Shown: piece by piece, positions 26,217 through 34,191 of the stretch
Position numbering within the stretch: position 1 is the stretch's first letter
Layout of the letters: every line of letters starts with the position of its first letter
Assembly (NCBI GenBank): GCA_947501445.1
Contig: CANMVS010000003.1
Location: forward strand, 186,001-250,000
Source: an uncultured Rhizobiaceae group bacterium
GTDB lineage: Bacteria; Pseudomonadota; Alphaproteobacteria; Rhizobiales; Rhizobiaceae
Direction of reading: 5' to 3'
DNA: 64,000 nucleotides
Translations under genes and position numbers: made by a program
The notes under the pieces: generated by a model
What the model was told of the DNA's origin: nothing
Database searches by the model: none
What the model saw: the letters and a program-made list of their open reading frames with translations, nothing else

Positions 26217-26312
26217 TCCAGCTGCCAGTTCCCCTGGCATTAAGGCCGGGCCGGCAGAGGTTGGTGGAAACGAGTACAGGCTGACAAGACTGCAGCCAAG
26301 CGGAGCAACACA

Positions 26313-26684
26313 ATGCACAAGTACCACCCCGGTGATGATGTCGGCCCACTCGAATATTGGCCATTTGACAATCCCGCGAGCGACTACCGGATCAAGCATG
26401 GCCTGCCCAAAACATATGGACGTATCGATGCAGGTGGGCCAGGCAATACGACCCGTTATGGCATCTGGCGGTGCACCATTGGCTCTTTTGACTGCACGGA
26501 ACAGGGCGATGAGCTTATGACGGTTCTGTCTGGCAGGTGTCGTTTGATTATTCATGCCACGGAGCAGGTCCATGATCTGGGACCGGGTGACAGCCTGTTT
26601 GTGCGCGATGGCAGCCGGGTGACCTGGGATGTGCTTGAGGAGATTACCAAGGTGTTTTTTGGTCACAAAGCGGATGGGTATTGA
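26313..26684 (+). CDS. Small cupin-domain protein
   Basis: A 123-residue single-domain cupin. Motif 1 is degenerate (TIGSFDCTEQGDELMTVLSG) and motif 2 resembles LGPGDSLFVRDGSRVTW. The usual two His plus Glu metal site is not complete, so it may be a non-metal cupin or an accessory protein. GGAG lies about 10 bases before the ATG. It follows the M24 gene by 96 bases and closes the rightward operon. It converges with the ABC importer; copy C of the intergenic repeat fills the gap. Its function is not known. Confidence 0.72.
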   Translation: MHKYHPGDDVGPLEYWPFDNPASDYRIKHGLPKTYGRIDAGGPGNTTRYGIWRCTIGSFDCTEQGDELMTVLSGRCRLIIHATEQVHDLGPGDSLFVRDGSRVTWDVLEEITKVFFGHKADGY

Positions 26685-26755
26685 ATGCCCGCAAACAACA
26701 ACCGTGAAGTGGCCTCAACTAAGCCTGTCACCTACACGCGTCACCGATGCCTGGG

Positions 26756-26854
26756 GCAATTCAGGTTTTGACGGAATCGGCAAAACCTGAATGCATCTAC
26801 AAAATCAATGGCCGACACCGTGGTCCCGTTTCTGACAAAATGTGAAACGGTCTA
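26756..26854 (+). repeat. Dispersed palindromic intergenic repeat, copy C
   Basis: A full copy begins at GCAATTCAGGTTTTGACGG and ends at GAAACGGTCTA. Three inverted-repeat pairs follow one another: ATTCAGGTTTT with AAAACCTGAAT; a degenerate central pair; CCGTTTC with GAAACGG. It lies between the convergent cupin and ABC ATPase genes, and its last three bases are the stop codon of the ATPase gene read on the other strand. Confidence 0.88.
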
Positions 26855-27667
26855 AACGGCTTCTTTCACGGCGCTGAGAAACTGCTGCGTCCGCTCTTTC
26901 TTCGGGTTTCCAAAGAGTTCAGCGGGAGGTCCCTGCTCCTCAATCTTACCATCGTAGAAAAAGCAGACCCGATCCGAAATATCGCGGGCAAATCCCATCT
27001 GATGCGTGACCATAAGCATGGTCAGATTGTGTTCCGAGACAAGCTGGCGAATGACATTCGTCACTTCGCCGATGACTTCCGGATCAAGCGCCGAGGTTAC
27101 CTCGTCAAATAGCATTACCTTCGGCCGCATGGCCAATGCACGTGCGATGGCCACCCGCTGTTGCTGGCCGCCTGACAGGCGCGATGGGTGTTGATCCATT
27201 TTGGCAATCATACCGACCATCTCGAGCAGTTCTTCAGTGCGGTCGCGGGCCTCGGCTTTGGACAGGCCCAGCACCTGCACCGGCCCTTCCATGCAATTTT
27301 CCAGTGCTGTCATATGCGGAAACAGATTGAAATGCTGAAAACACATGCCGATATCGATGCGTCGCTTGCGCAGATGACGCTCGCTTGCCGGTACAAGCGC
27401 GCCATTGGCGGGCATATGTGTCAACGGCTTGCCGTCCACATAGATACAGCCGCTATTGATCCTTTCCAGCGTCATGAGCATGCGCAATACAGTCGTCTTG
27501 CCGGATCCCGAGGGACCGATGATCGACACCATTTCTCCGGCGGCTACGTCCAGATCAAGATCGTCCAGAACGACAAGGTCGCCGTAGGCTTTGCGTACTT
27601 TTGCAAATTTCACCATCGGGATGTTTTCGCCCGATATTTCCTGCGGGTACGCGGACATATTTTCCAT
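26852..27667 (-). CDS. Amino-acid ABC transporter ATPase, EhuA-like
   Basis: A 271-residue ATP-binding subunit of the polar amino acid uptake family. Walker A is GPSGSGKTT, the Q-loop region is FQHFNLFPHM, the signature is LSGGQQQR and Walker B is VMLFDEVTSALD, with Val replacing the usual Pro after the catalytic Glu. The insertion TLERINSGCIYVDGKPLTHM plus a charged loop (SERHLRKRR) resembles EhuA of the ectoine/hydroxyectoine importer. It starts 3 bases after the permease stop. The stop codon lies in copy C of the palindromic repeat. It supplies energy for the importer encoded by the three genes before it. Confidence 0.88.
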   Translation of the reverse strand: MENMSAYPQEISGENIPMVKFAKVRKAYGDLVVLDDLDLDVAAGEMVSIIGPSGSGKTTVLRMLMTLERINSGCIYVDGKPLTHMPANGALVPASERHLRKRRIDIGMCFQHFNLFPHMTALENCMEGPVQVLGLSKAEARDRTEELLEMVGMIAKMDQHPSRLSGGQQQRVAIARALAMRPKVMLFDEVTSALDPEVIGEVTNVIRQLVSEHNLTMLMVTHQMGFARDISDRVCFFYDGKIEEQGPPAELFGNPKKERTQQFLSAVKEAV

Positions 27668-27670
27668 TTT

Positions 27671-28336
27671 TTACATTCCCAGTTTGCGGCGCACATAGCT
27701 TTCGAAGACCCGGATCAACCCTGCCGCAGGTAAAGAGATTGCCAGAAAAATCAGACCGACCATCGTATAGGGTTCGAGAAAACGGTAGTTTTCCGACCCG
27801 ATGGCATTGGCCGTATGGATGAGTTCAGCGACACCGATGACAGACAGCATTGGTGTATCTTTGAAAATGCCGACCAGATAGTTCCCCATTCCGGCCAGTG
27901 CAGAGGGGATAGCCTGCGGGATGACAACCCGCCTGTAGGTTTGCAACATTGTCATGTTCAGCGCCGTTGCGGCTTCCCATTGACCGCGCGGTACGCTTTC
28001 GATGCCACCGCGATAAACCTCGGACAAATAGCATGAATAATGCAGGCCGATTGCGATCATACCCGACGCCCAGGGGCTTAGCCGAATACCGAACTGCGGC
28101 CCCACGTAGAACACAAAGAAAATCTGCAACAGCAAGGGGGTGGAACGAATGAACTCGACGAATTCGCGAACCAGGAAGGTCAATGCACGATATTGCGATC
28201 GCTGTGCAAGGGCCAGAATAAGCCCCAGGACCAGGGCAATCGCATAGCCTGCGCCTGCTGCAATCAGCGTATTGCCGGTGGCATGAATAAGGCGGGGCAA
28301 AATCTCCCAGGTAAATGCCCAATTCCAGTCAAACAT
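27671..28336 (-). CDS. Amino-acid ABC transporter permease, EhuD-like
   Basis: A 221-residue membrane subunit of the HisMQ type with about five hydrophobic segments. The EAA loop that contacts the ATPase is GGIESVPRGQWEAATALNM. The N-terminal half carries EFIRSTPLLLQIFFVFY, typical of this permease group. It starts 3 bases after the stop of the other permease gene and ends 3 bases before the ATPase gene. It forms a heterodimeric inner-membrane channel with its neighbour. Confidence 0.9.
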   Translation of the reverse strand: MFDWNWAFTWEILPRLIHATGNTLIAAGAGYAIALVLGLILALAQRSQYRALTFLVREFVEFIRSTPLLLQIFFVFYVGPQFGIRLSPWASGMIAIGLHYSCYLSEVYRGGIESVPRGQWEAATALNMTMLQTYRRVVIPQAIPSALAGMGNYLVGIFKDTPMLSVIGVAELIHTANAIGSENYRFLEPYTMVGLIFLAISLPAAGLIRVFESYVRRKLGM

Positions 28337-28339
28337 GAT

Positions 28340-29005
28340 TTACGCCCTTCCCATCTTGCGCGCCATGAAGCGTTCCAGCCAGCGCATGAACGGTGTGAGC
28401 ATAAAACGCGCAAGGATGTAGTATATGATCAGTGCCACGCCAAAGACCTGGGCGGATAGGAAGGTGGTGCCGTTGATTTGTTTGGCCTCGAACATCAGGT
28501 CGGTCACTGAGATAAGCGACACCAGTGCGGTGCCTTTCAAAAGCTCAATCATCAGGTTGCCCCATGGCGGCAGCATGTTGACCAGCGCCTGAGGCAGAAT
28601 GATCCGCCACATCCGCTTGGCCGCGCTCATGTTGATGGCAAGGGCAGCTTCCCATTGTCCTTTCGGAACCGCCAGAATGCCGCCGCGTACAAGTTCTGCA
28701 CCATAGGCGCCGATGTTCATGCCAACGGCCATATATCCGGCTGTAAATTTCTCAACGGTGATCCCAAACAGGGGAAGGACAAAGAAAATCCAGTAGAGCT
28801 GCACCAACAAGGATGTGCCGCGAAAAATCTCGATGTAGGTTACGGCAAATCCCCGAAGCATCATACTATGGGAGAGCCTGAGTAATCCCATTGCGAGCGA
28901 GATGGCAATGCCAAGCGCAGTTGCGGCCAGAAACTGGGTAACCGTGACCCCGGTGCCTGAGAGAAGGCGGGGCCAGTATTGGCCGACGAATTCGAAGATT
29001 GTCAT
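28340..29005 (-). CDS. Amino-acid ABC transporter permease, EhuC-like
   Basis: A 221-residue membrane subunit of the HisMQ type, paralogous to and the same length as its neighbour. The EAA loop is GGILAVPKGQWEAALAINM, and EIFRGTSLLVQLYWIFFV marks the family. It follows the solute-binding-protein gene after 56 bases that hold a strong hairpin. It is the first membrane component of the operon binding protein, permease, permease, ATPase. Confidence 0.9.
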   Translation of the reverse strand: MTIFEFVGQYWPRLLSGTGVTVTQFLAATALGIAISLAMGLLRLSHSMMLRGFAVTYIEIFRGTSLLVQLYWIFFVLPLFGITVEKFTAGYMAVGMNIGAYGAELVRGGILAVPKGQWEAALAINMSAAKRMWRIILPQALVNMLPPWGNLMIELLKGTALVSLISVTDLMFEAKQINGTTFLSAQVFGVALIIYYILARFMLTPFMRWLERFMARKMGRA

Positions 29006-29030
29006 GTGATTGCCTGATGTTCAGCGAAGG

Positions 29031-29053
29031 CGGCGGGCCACAAAGGCCCGCCG
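29031..29053 (-). repeat. Stable intercistronic hairpin between binding-protein and permease genes
   Basis: CGGCGGGCC pairs perfectly with GGCCCGCCG around a five-base loop, 8 bases after the binding-protein stop. No U-tract follows on the minus strand. Such structures typically protect the upstream message from 3' decay, giving more binding protein than membrane subunits. Confidence 0.75.
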
Positions 29054-29061
29054 TCATTCAG

Positions 29062-29907
29062 TTAGCGGTTTTCGCAAACCCATGCGGCTTTCACGTCACC
29101 GGGAAGATGGTCCTTGGTGTATTCGTGGTTGGCCACTACCGCCATCATCTCGTCTGTGCCGACATAAGCTGTCAGAGCTTCATTGAACTTCGCCAGAAAA
29201 TCCTGGTCTTCATGGCGAAACCCGATGCCGGCATAGTTCTTGCTCCATTCAGGCATTTTGGAAGGGTCACCCAACTCAAGCTCTCCGTTCGATGCTTCAA
29301 CCAGGTGCGAAGCTTCGAAATATGTCAAAACAGCCGCATCGGCGCGTCCGGCCTTGACCGCAGCAACCATTTCACTTGGTCCGGGAACCTGCATCAGCGT
29401 ATCATCGGTGATGCCAACACGGTGGGCAGCTTCAACCGTATTATAACCCGCTCCGGTGACCAGAATTGAATTGGTCTTCATGATGTCGGCGTAATTATGG
29501 ATACCCTTCGGGTTTCCGGCAGGCACCAGGAAGGCATCTCCGGCTGCCGCAACGGGCTCCGAGAAAGACACATTTTTGCAGCGCGAGTTCAGAATATACA
29601 TGCCGCCGGTGATCATATCGTAGCGGCCGGCTTTCAAACCGGGGATCAACCCGCCCCAATCGGTTACGACGGGTTCGATGTTTGAGTATCCCATTTTCTT
29701 CAGCGTTTCGGCGGCGATATCATTGACGAAGCCGTCAGCATTGCCGTCATCGTCCGGGTAGGCCCATATGGGAATATTGGCAAAGCCTATCCGTATTGGC
29801 TCACCGGCTTCAATTCGGTCTGTGATCGGACCAGCAACAGTGGCCAGAGCACCTGCGGCCAGCAAAATTGCGGTAGCTGTAATGATTTTGGTCAGTTTGA
29901 TTAGCAT
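29062..29907 (-). CDS. Amino-acid ABC transporter substrate-binding protein, EhuB-like
   Basis: A 281-residue periplasmic binding protein (SBP_bac_3) with a clear signal peptide in the first 26 residues. The fold is recognisable by IRIGFANIPIWAY, TDWGGLIPGLKAGRYDMITG and AVKAGRADAAVLTYFEA. VVTDWGGLIPGLKAGR and RCKNVSFSEPV resemble EhuB of ectoine importers, but other compatible-solute or amino-acid ligands are equally possible. The ATG at 29907 follows GGAGGAAATA; an ORF start 30 codons earlier has no support. It is divergent from an Lrp/AsnC regulator, which may sense the imported compound. A short inverted repeat lies about 30 bases upstream. Confidence 0.87.
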   Translation of the reverse strand: MLIKLTKIITATAILLAAGALATVAGPITDRIEAGEPIRIGFANIPIWAYPDDDGNADGFVNDIAAETLKKMGYSNIEPVVTDWGGLIPGLKAGRYDMITGGMYILNSRCKNVSFSEPVAAAGDAFLVPAGNPKGIHNYADIMKTNSILVTGAGYNTVEAAHRVGITDDTLMQVPGPSEMVAAVKAGRADAAVLTYFEASHLVEASNGELELGDPSKMPEWSKNYAGIGFRHEDQDFLAKFNEALTAYVGTDEMMAVVANHEYTKDHLPGDVKAAWVCENR

Positions 29908-29937
29908 TATTTCCTCCATGCCCACAATGATTTGAAA

Positions 29938-29956
29938 TGTGCAATTTGCTTGCACA
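29938..29956. promoter_or_regulatory. Inverted repeat upstream of the binding-protein gene
   Basis: TGTGCAA and TTGCACA form a perfect inverted repeat across five bases, 31 bases before the start codon. It is in the 265-base divergent region shared with the Lrp/AsnC gene and could be an operator or a leader hairpin. The binding protein is unknown. Confidence 0.4.
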
Positions 29957-30172
29957 TTGCACAGTTTTTCCGGGAACTGCCTGAGCCGTTTCGGCAAAGG
30001 CCGATCAAACGCAACAGGGTCGCAACTTCCGGACTTCCATTGTGAAAATTAACATTCCTCCCTGTTCCTGCTGATTGATGGTAAGCAATGACAAGGAGTG
30101 TTTTCGTCGTAATTCGGGCGAACACGACAAAAAAACGTTGCAATGATGAGGTAATTTGATCTTAATCAGACT

Positions 30173-30622
30173 ATGGATGACAAAGATCTCGAGATACTCA
30201 AACTCATTCAGTCGAATGCGCGACTGACGGCAGAAGCACTGGGGCTTGATGTCGGTCTCTCACCGCCTGCCGTTCAAAAACGACTGAAGAGGTTGCGCGA
30301 AACGCGTGTTATCGAAAACGAGATCGCCGTTCTGTCGCCAACAAAACTCGAGCGGGAGATGACGGTGATCGTCGAAGTGGTGCTCGAGCGCGAAAACCGC
30401 ATGTACCTGGATGCCTTCAAACGAAGAATGCGCAGTGCCCCGGCCGTTCAGCAATGCTACTACACAACCGGACAGGCGGATTTTGTCCTGATTGTCGTCG
30501 TCCGGGACATCAAGGAATATGAGGAATTCACTCAGGATTATTTCTTTGATGAATCCAATGTGGGCCGTTTCACATCATCCATTGTCATGGATCGCGTGAA
30601 GGTCACGCTTGATATTCTGTAA
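30173..30622 (+). CDS. Lrp/AsnC-family transcriptional regulator
   Basis: A 149-residue feast/famine regulator. The N-terminal helix-turn-helix spans residues 1-55 (MDDKDLEILKLIQSNARLT, then LSPPAVQKRLKRLRE), followed by the RAM ligand-binding and oligomerisation domain with YYTTGQADFVLIVVVRDIKEY. It is divergent from the Ehu-like importer operon, so that operon is its probable target and an amino acid its probable effector. No good ribosome site precedes the ATG, but the start matches the family. AsnC genes also occur in ectoine-catabolic loci, which fits the importer type without proving the substrate. Confidence 0.9.
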   Translation: MDDKDLEILKLIQSNARLTAEALGLDVGLSPPAVQKRLKRLRETRVIENEIAVLSPTKLEREMTVIVEVVLERENRMYLDAFKRRMRSAPAVQQCYYTTGQADFVLIVVVRDIKEYEEFTQDYFFDESNVGRFTSSIVMDRVKVTLDIL

Positions 30623-30665
30623 GCCACCCATCGCTCGAAACATTGGATTGCTGAGCGAACGTGTC

Positions 30666-30768
30666 AGAGCAATTCAGGTTTTGACGGGACGGGCGAAACC
30701 TGAATGCTTCAACTAAATCAACGGTCGAAACCGTTGTCCCGTTTCTGACAAAGCGCAAAACGGTCCAG
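30666..30768 (+). repeat. Dispersed palindromic intergenic repeat, copy D
   Basis: A full copy with more changes than C or E: the first hairpin is AATTCAGGTTTTGACGGGAC with CGAAACCTGAAT, the second part ACGGTCGAAACCGTTG, and the end CAAAACGGTCCAG. It lies 44 bases after the Lrp/AsnC stop, convergent with the YjbR gene. Confidence 0.85.
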
Positions 30769-30881
30769 ATGGTTTCCGTCACAGGCGAATTGTGAGTTGC
30801 CGAAAATAGATTCGGTTGTGTCAGTGCCTAAAATGGTTTCGTCCAGATAGGAGAAGCTCTTGAAGCCAGATCGCTTTCAGA

Positions 30882-31226
30882 TCATTCAAATGTATCGAGC
30901 TCAGCCTGTAATTTTTTTGTCAGGCTGTTGCGGACCAGTCGGTAGGAATTTTCCAACCGGTATTGAAATTCATCCTCGGCTGTTTCCCACGGCAGATTAA
31001 TCCATGAGCGATGAAAATAGGGTGCTTTGACGCCAATACCGGTATCAATGAGCATTTGTGCGGTTTCGATACTGTCGGTCTTGACCGACACGCCGGGTAC
31101 GACTGCGCCGATACAGGCGAACATTTTACCGCCCACCTTCCAGGCATCATGCCCACCGCCCCAGGGATCGGAAAGCTCGGCTCCCGGGAACTTGGCACAT
31201 AGTGAATTGATCAATTCCCTGCTCAT
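30882..31226 (-). CDS. MmcQ/YjbR-family protein
   Basis: A 114-residue protein of the MmcQ/YjbR family, a small alpha/beta fold often described as DNA-binding-like but without a proven role. Family motifs seen are WGGGHDAWKVGGKMFACIG near residues 22-40 and PYFHRSWINLPWE in the second half. It is a single gene convergent with the Lrp/AsnC gene. It has no evident functional tie to its neighbours. Confidence 0.85.
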   Translation of the reverse strand: MSRELINSLCAKFPGAELSDPWGGGHDAWKVGGKMFACIGAVVPGVSVKTDSIETAQMLIDTGIGVKAPYFHRSWINLPWETAEDEFQYRLENSYRLVRNSLTKKLQAELDTFE

Positions 31227-31708
31227 TGTGAAGATCGCCCTTGTTGTGTTTGTATTATCTCTACCCGTTACCCGAAATCAATCAATGCAGGGCATCCGGA
31301 TCGGGTGATGCGAGAGGTGAAAAACCATTTGCGCGGACACACAGTTAACACTTTTGCTGTCTTTGCGGGCGGTATTATTGCCACGCCCGAAGCGTCCCGG
31401 AAAAACAACCTGTTGCAATTTGCCGAATATTGCCTTGCGGAAAGGTGCGTTGTTTGAACAGCCCCCGGGCGTTGTCCTGCGTTGCAAAATACCTATCGAT
31501 GAATGGAGTTTATGCAGCATATTTCGAGGAAATTGACGATTCATTTCGCTAGATCAAATTGGTCCATTTCATCGGTGGCAGGATTAAACTGTTAAATAAC
31601 AAGGTGTTGAAACGGCTCTGTTTTCACCATTTTCTCAAGGCTTGACATCTGAAAAAATTTAATCAAACGTTTAATAAAGAAAATGATCTTCTCGAATTGG
31701 CTGAATGA
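31227..31708. other. Non-coding gap upstream of the TetR gene
   Basis: These 482 bases between two divergent genes hold only short ORFs on either strand, none with a ribosome site or recognisable motif. A TTGACA -35-like box at 31642 and the AATCAAACGTTTAATA near-palindrome at 31661-31676 probably belong to the TetR promoter. The core AAACGTTT of that palindrome is perfect. Nothing else is evident. Confidence 0.45.
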
Positions 31709-32377
31709 ATGCTGACGCAATCTGACAAACCGACACGTAAACAATCCAAGGACAGCCGTGCAGATATTCTTCAGGCTGCGGAGCGCGCTTTTGCAGATCT
31801 GGGTTTTGGCGGTGCATCCATCCGGGCGATTGCGCGTGAAGCAGGCGTGAACCAGGCGATGATCCATTATTATTATCAGAATAAGGATCAGCTTTTTTCG
31901 GCCGTCGTTGCGCGGCGGTCCGGAGAGATCAACAGTCGCCGGGATGATGCGCTGGATGCGCTGTTCAACGATGCAATACCCTCTCTCGAGGTATTGATGG
32001 AAGCGCTGCTTCGGCCGACAATTGAAATCGGGCATGACGATGCACGCGGCGGCTCTGCCTATGCGCGGCTGATTGTGTCATTCAACAATGCGGCCGATGA
32101 GCGTTCCCAGCGGGTGACGGAAGAATATTACGACCCTATTGCAAGGCGCTCTATCGCTGCAATGAAACGCGTCATGCCCGCACTGAGCGAAGCTGATGCC
32201 GTGCGCGGTTATCTGTTTTCCATCAGTCTGGCACTGTCCGTGATGGCTAAAACGGGTCGCGCCGCGCGCCTCTCACAGGGTCTTTGTGATGATTCAGATA
32301 CGGAAGAAATCGTGGCGAATTCGGTTGCCTTTGCCTGTGCAGGTATTCGGGCTTTGGCCAGCAAGAAGGATAATTGA
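31709..32377 (+). CDS. TetR-family transcriptional regulator
   Basis: A 222-residue TetR regulator. The helix-turn-helix lies at residues about 18-64 (ADILQAAERAFADLGF, IRAIAREAGVNQAMIHYYY), and the rest is an all-helical ligand domain. It stands 91 bases before and on the same strand as a TRAP importer operon, so local control is likely. A near-palindrome lies about 33-48 bases upstream of the ATG as a candidate operator. The ligand is unknown. Confidence 0.88.
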   Translation: MLTQSDKPTRKQSKDSRADILQAAERAFADLGFGGASIRAIAREAGVNQAMIHYYYQNKDQLFSAVVARRSGEINSRRDDALDALFNDAIPSLEVLMEALLRPTIEIGHDDARGGSAYARLIVSFNNAADERSQRVTEEYYDPIARRSIAAMKRVMPALSEADAVRGYLFSISLALSVMAKTGRAARLSQGLCDDSDTEEIVANSVAFACAGIRALASKKDN

Positions 32378-32468
32378 AACTAAAACTCAAATGGCAGTGG
32401 AAAGACCCGGGCAGGGGAGTTGAAGACGTGCCCCGTGTCACGGGAACATTTGAAATCAGGAGGAAGCA

Positions 32469-33530
32469 ATGAATAAATTTGTAGCAACGCTCATGGCAAC
32501 ACTTGTGTTGTCGGCGGCATCGCTCACGGCGAAAGCCGAGACAGTTGATATCACACTGGCTGCTGGCCACCCGCCAGTGTTTCGCTGGGTCAAACATGCA
32601 AATCAGACATTCATTCCAGCCGTAAACAAGGCATTGGAAGGCAGCGACATCGAAGTCAAGTGGAGTGAACAATATGGCGGTTCACTTGCCAAGGTCGGCG
32701 GCGTTCTGGAAGCTGTCGAGGAAGGACTTGCAGAGGTCGGGCTCGTTTCCAGCCTTTTTGAAGCGGCCAAATTGTCACCGCAAAATGTGACCTATTACAC
32801 CCCCTTTGTTTCCAGCAATGCGACTGCCATCGCCAATCTGATGGACAAGTTGCACAGGGAAAACAAGGAACTGCGCAAGTCGTGGGAAGACAATAATCTG
32901 GAATATCTGGGCGCAGCCATCGGTATAGATGACTATCTACTGATGACCAATTTTCCGGTAAATTCGCTGGCAGACCTCAAGGGCAAAAAAATTGGCGCCC
33001 CCGGACCGGCGGTAAACTGGCTCAAGGGGACAGGCGCGATTGGCGTTTCGGGAAATCTGACGACCTATTACAACGAGTTGAAAACAGGGGTTTATGACGG
33101 TGTGATTGTTTTTGCCTCGGCGGCTCTGCCCGGCAAGCTGTATGAGGTGGCATCGCATATTACCCGTGTTGGATTTGGCGCCCAATATGCCGGTGGCATT
33201 GCCGCCAACAAGGATTGGTTTGATGCCCAGCCCCGTAAACTTCAAGATGCATTGCATCGCGGCGGTGAAGCGCAGCGCGAGGCCTACCTCAAGGATCTTG
33301 ATAGTGCCGTTTCCAGTGCATTGGAGACGATGCGCAGCAAGGGTGCGACCATTACGGATGTAAATCCCGAATTCCGGGCGAATTGGGCAAAAGGCATGGA
33401 TAATGTGGCCAAGAAGTGGGCTGCAGAACTCGATGGAAAAGGTCAGCCCGGCTCGAAGGTTCTATCCGCCTATATGGACGCCATGCGCAAAGATGGTGCC
33501 AAGCCAGTGCGTAACTGGGATCAGGAGTAG
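32469..33530 (+). CDS. TRAP transporter substrate-binding protein (DctP type)
   Basis: A 353-residue periplasmic binding protein with a signal peptide ending near SLTAKAE at residue 24. DctP-family features are ITLAAGHPPVFRWVKHANQ, GGSLAKVGGVLEAVEEGLAEVG, and the central KGKKIGAPGPAVNWLKG, where the carboxylate-binding Arg normally lies close by. A strong AGGAGG site precedes the ATG. The gene leads the TRAP operon followed by dctQ- and dctM-type genes. A family member of this type usually binds an organic acid; which one is not shown. Confidence 0.9.
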   Translation: MNKFVATLMATLVLSAASLTAKAETVDITLAAGHPPVFRWVKHANQTFIPAVNKALEGSDIEVKWSEQYGGSLAKVGGVLEAVEEGLAEVGLVSSLFEAAKLSPQNVTYYTPFVSSNATAIANLMDKLHRENKELRKSWEDNNLEYLGAAIGIDDYLLMTNFPVNSLADLKGKKIGAPGPAVNWLKGTGAIGVSGNLTTYYNELKTGVYDGVIVFASAALPGKLYEVASHITRVGFGAQYAGGIAANKDWFDAQPRKLQDALHRGGEAQREAYLKDLDSAVSSALETMRSKGATITDVNPEFRANWAKGMDNVAKKWAAELDGKGQPGSKVLSAYMDAMRKDGAKPVRNWDQE

Positions 33531-33621
33531 AACCTGCACAAAGTTCTGGTTCGGGCGGATTGAGTATGTTTCGCCCTGCCATGCCTTCACGTTCCACGCC
33601 ATTCGCATCAGGAAATCTCCC

Positions 33622-34191
33622 ATGGGTCGAGCATTCCAATGGACGCGCCGCATTGTTGATCGCCTGACAATGGCGCTCAATGTAGCAGGCACCTTCTTGA
33701 TCGTTGCACTGATGATACTGATCAATAGCGATGTGATTGGGCGGGGTGTTCTCGGGTCGCCCATTTCCGGGGTGCCCGAAATGGTGAGCATGTCCATCGT
33801 GGCGATTGTCTTTTTGCAGGTGGCTCAAGCATTTCGCATGGGACGGTTCACCAGAACCGATGCCGTTTTGAACGCGCTTTCCAAACGGGCGCCGAGAGTG
33901 AAGGCTGCGTTGGAACTTATCTTCTGTCTTGCCGGTTTTGGCATAATATCGGTTTTGCTCTACGCCAGTTACCCGCTCTTTATCAAAGCCTGGGACCGGG
34001 ACACATATGTTGGTACCGTCGGCGATTTCATTGCGCCGGTGTGGCCGGTAAAACTCATTATTCTGATTGGTTGCGCGGCACTGTTGATGCAGCTGGCGAT
34101 GGCGACGATCAGTGCTTTCATAACCATGTGGCGCGCGGGTGGCGACGACGCGGAATCGATTGTTCAGGAGTCTGCGCATGACGCCGTTTGA
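33622..34191 (+). CDS. TRAP transporter small permease (DctQ type)
   Basis: A 189-residue membrane protein with four hydrophobic helices, as usual for DctQ. NSDVIGRGVLGSPISGVPE is the family signature. The ATG at 33622 follows AGGA by 9 bases; the longer ORF upstream overlaps the dctP gene and lacks support. Its last 14 bases overlap the start of the large permease gene, so the two are translationally coupled. With DctM it forms the membrane part of the importer. Confidence 0.9.
   Translation: MGRAFQWTRRIVDRLTMALNVAGTFLIVALMILINSDVIGRGVLGSPISGVPEMVSMSIVAIVFLQVAQAFRMGRFTRTDAVLNALSKRAPRVKAALELIFCLAGFGIISVLLYASYPLFIKAWDRDTYVGTVGDFIAPVWPVKLIILIGCAALLMQLAMATISAFITMWRAGGDDAESIVQESAHDAV

Noticed and set aside
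20897-30622. Whole region as a standard ectoine-utilisation cluster
   Set aside because: EutA-, M24- and Ehu-like proteins are suggestive, but eutB, eutC and the DoeB-type deacetylase are missing and a diaminopropionate ammonia-lyase is present.
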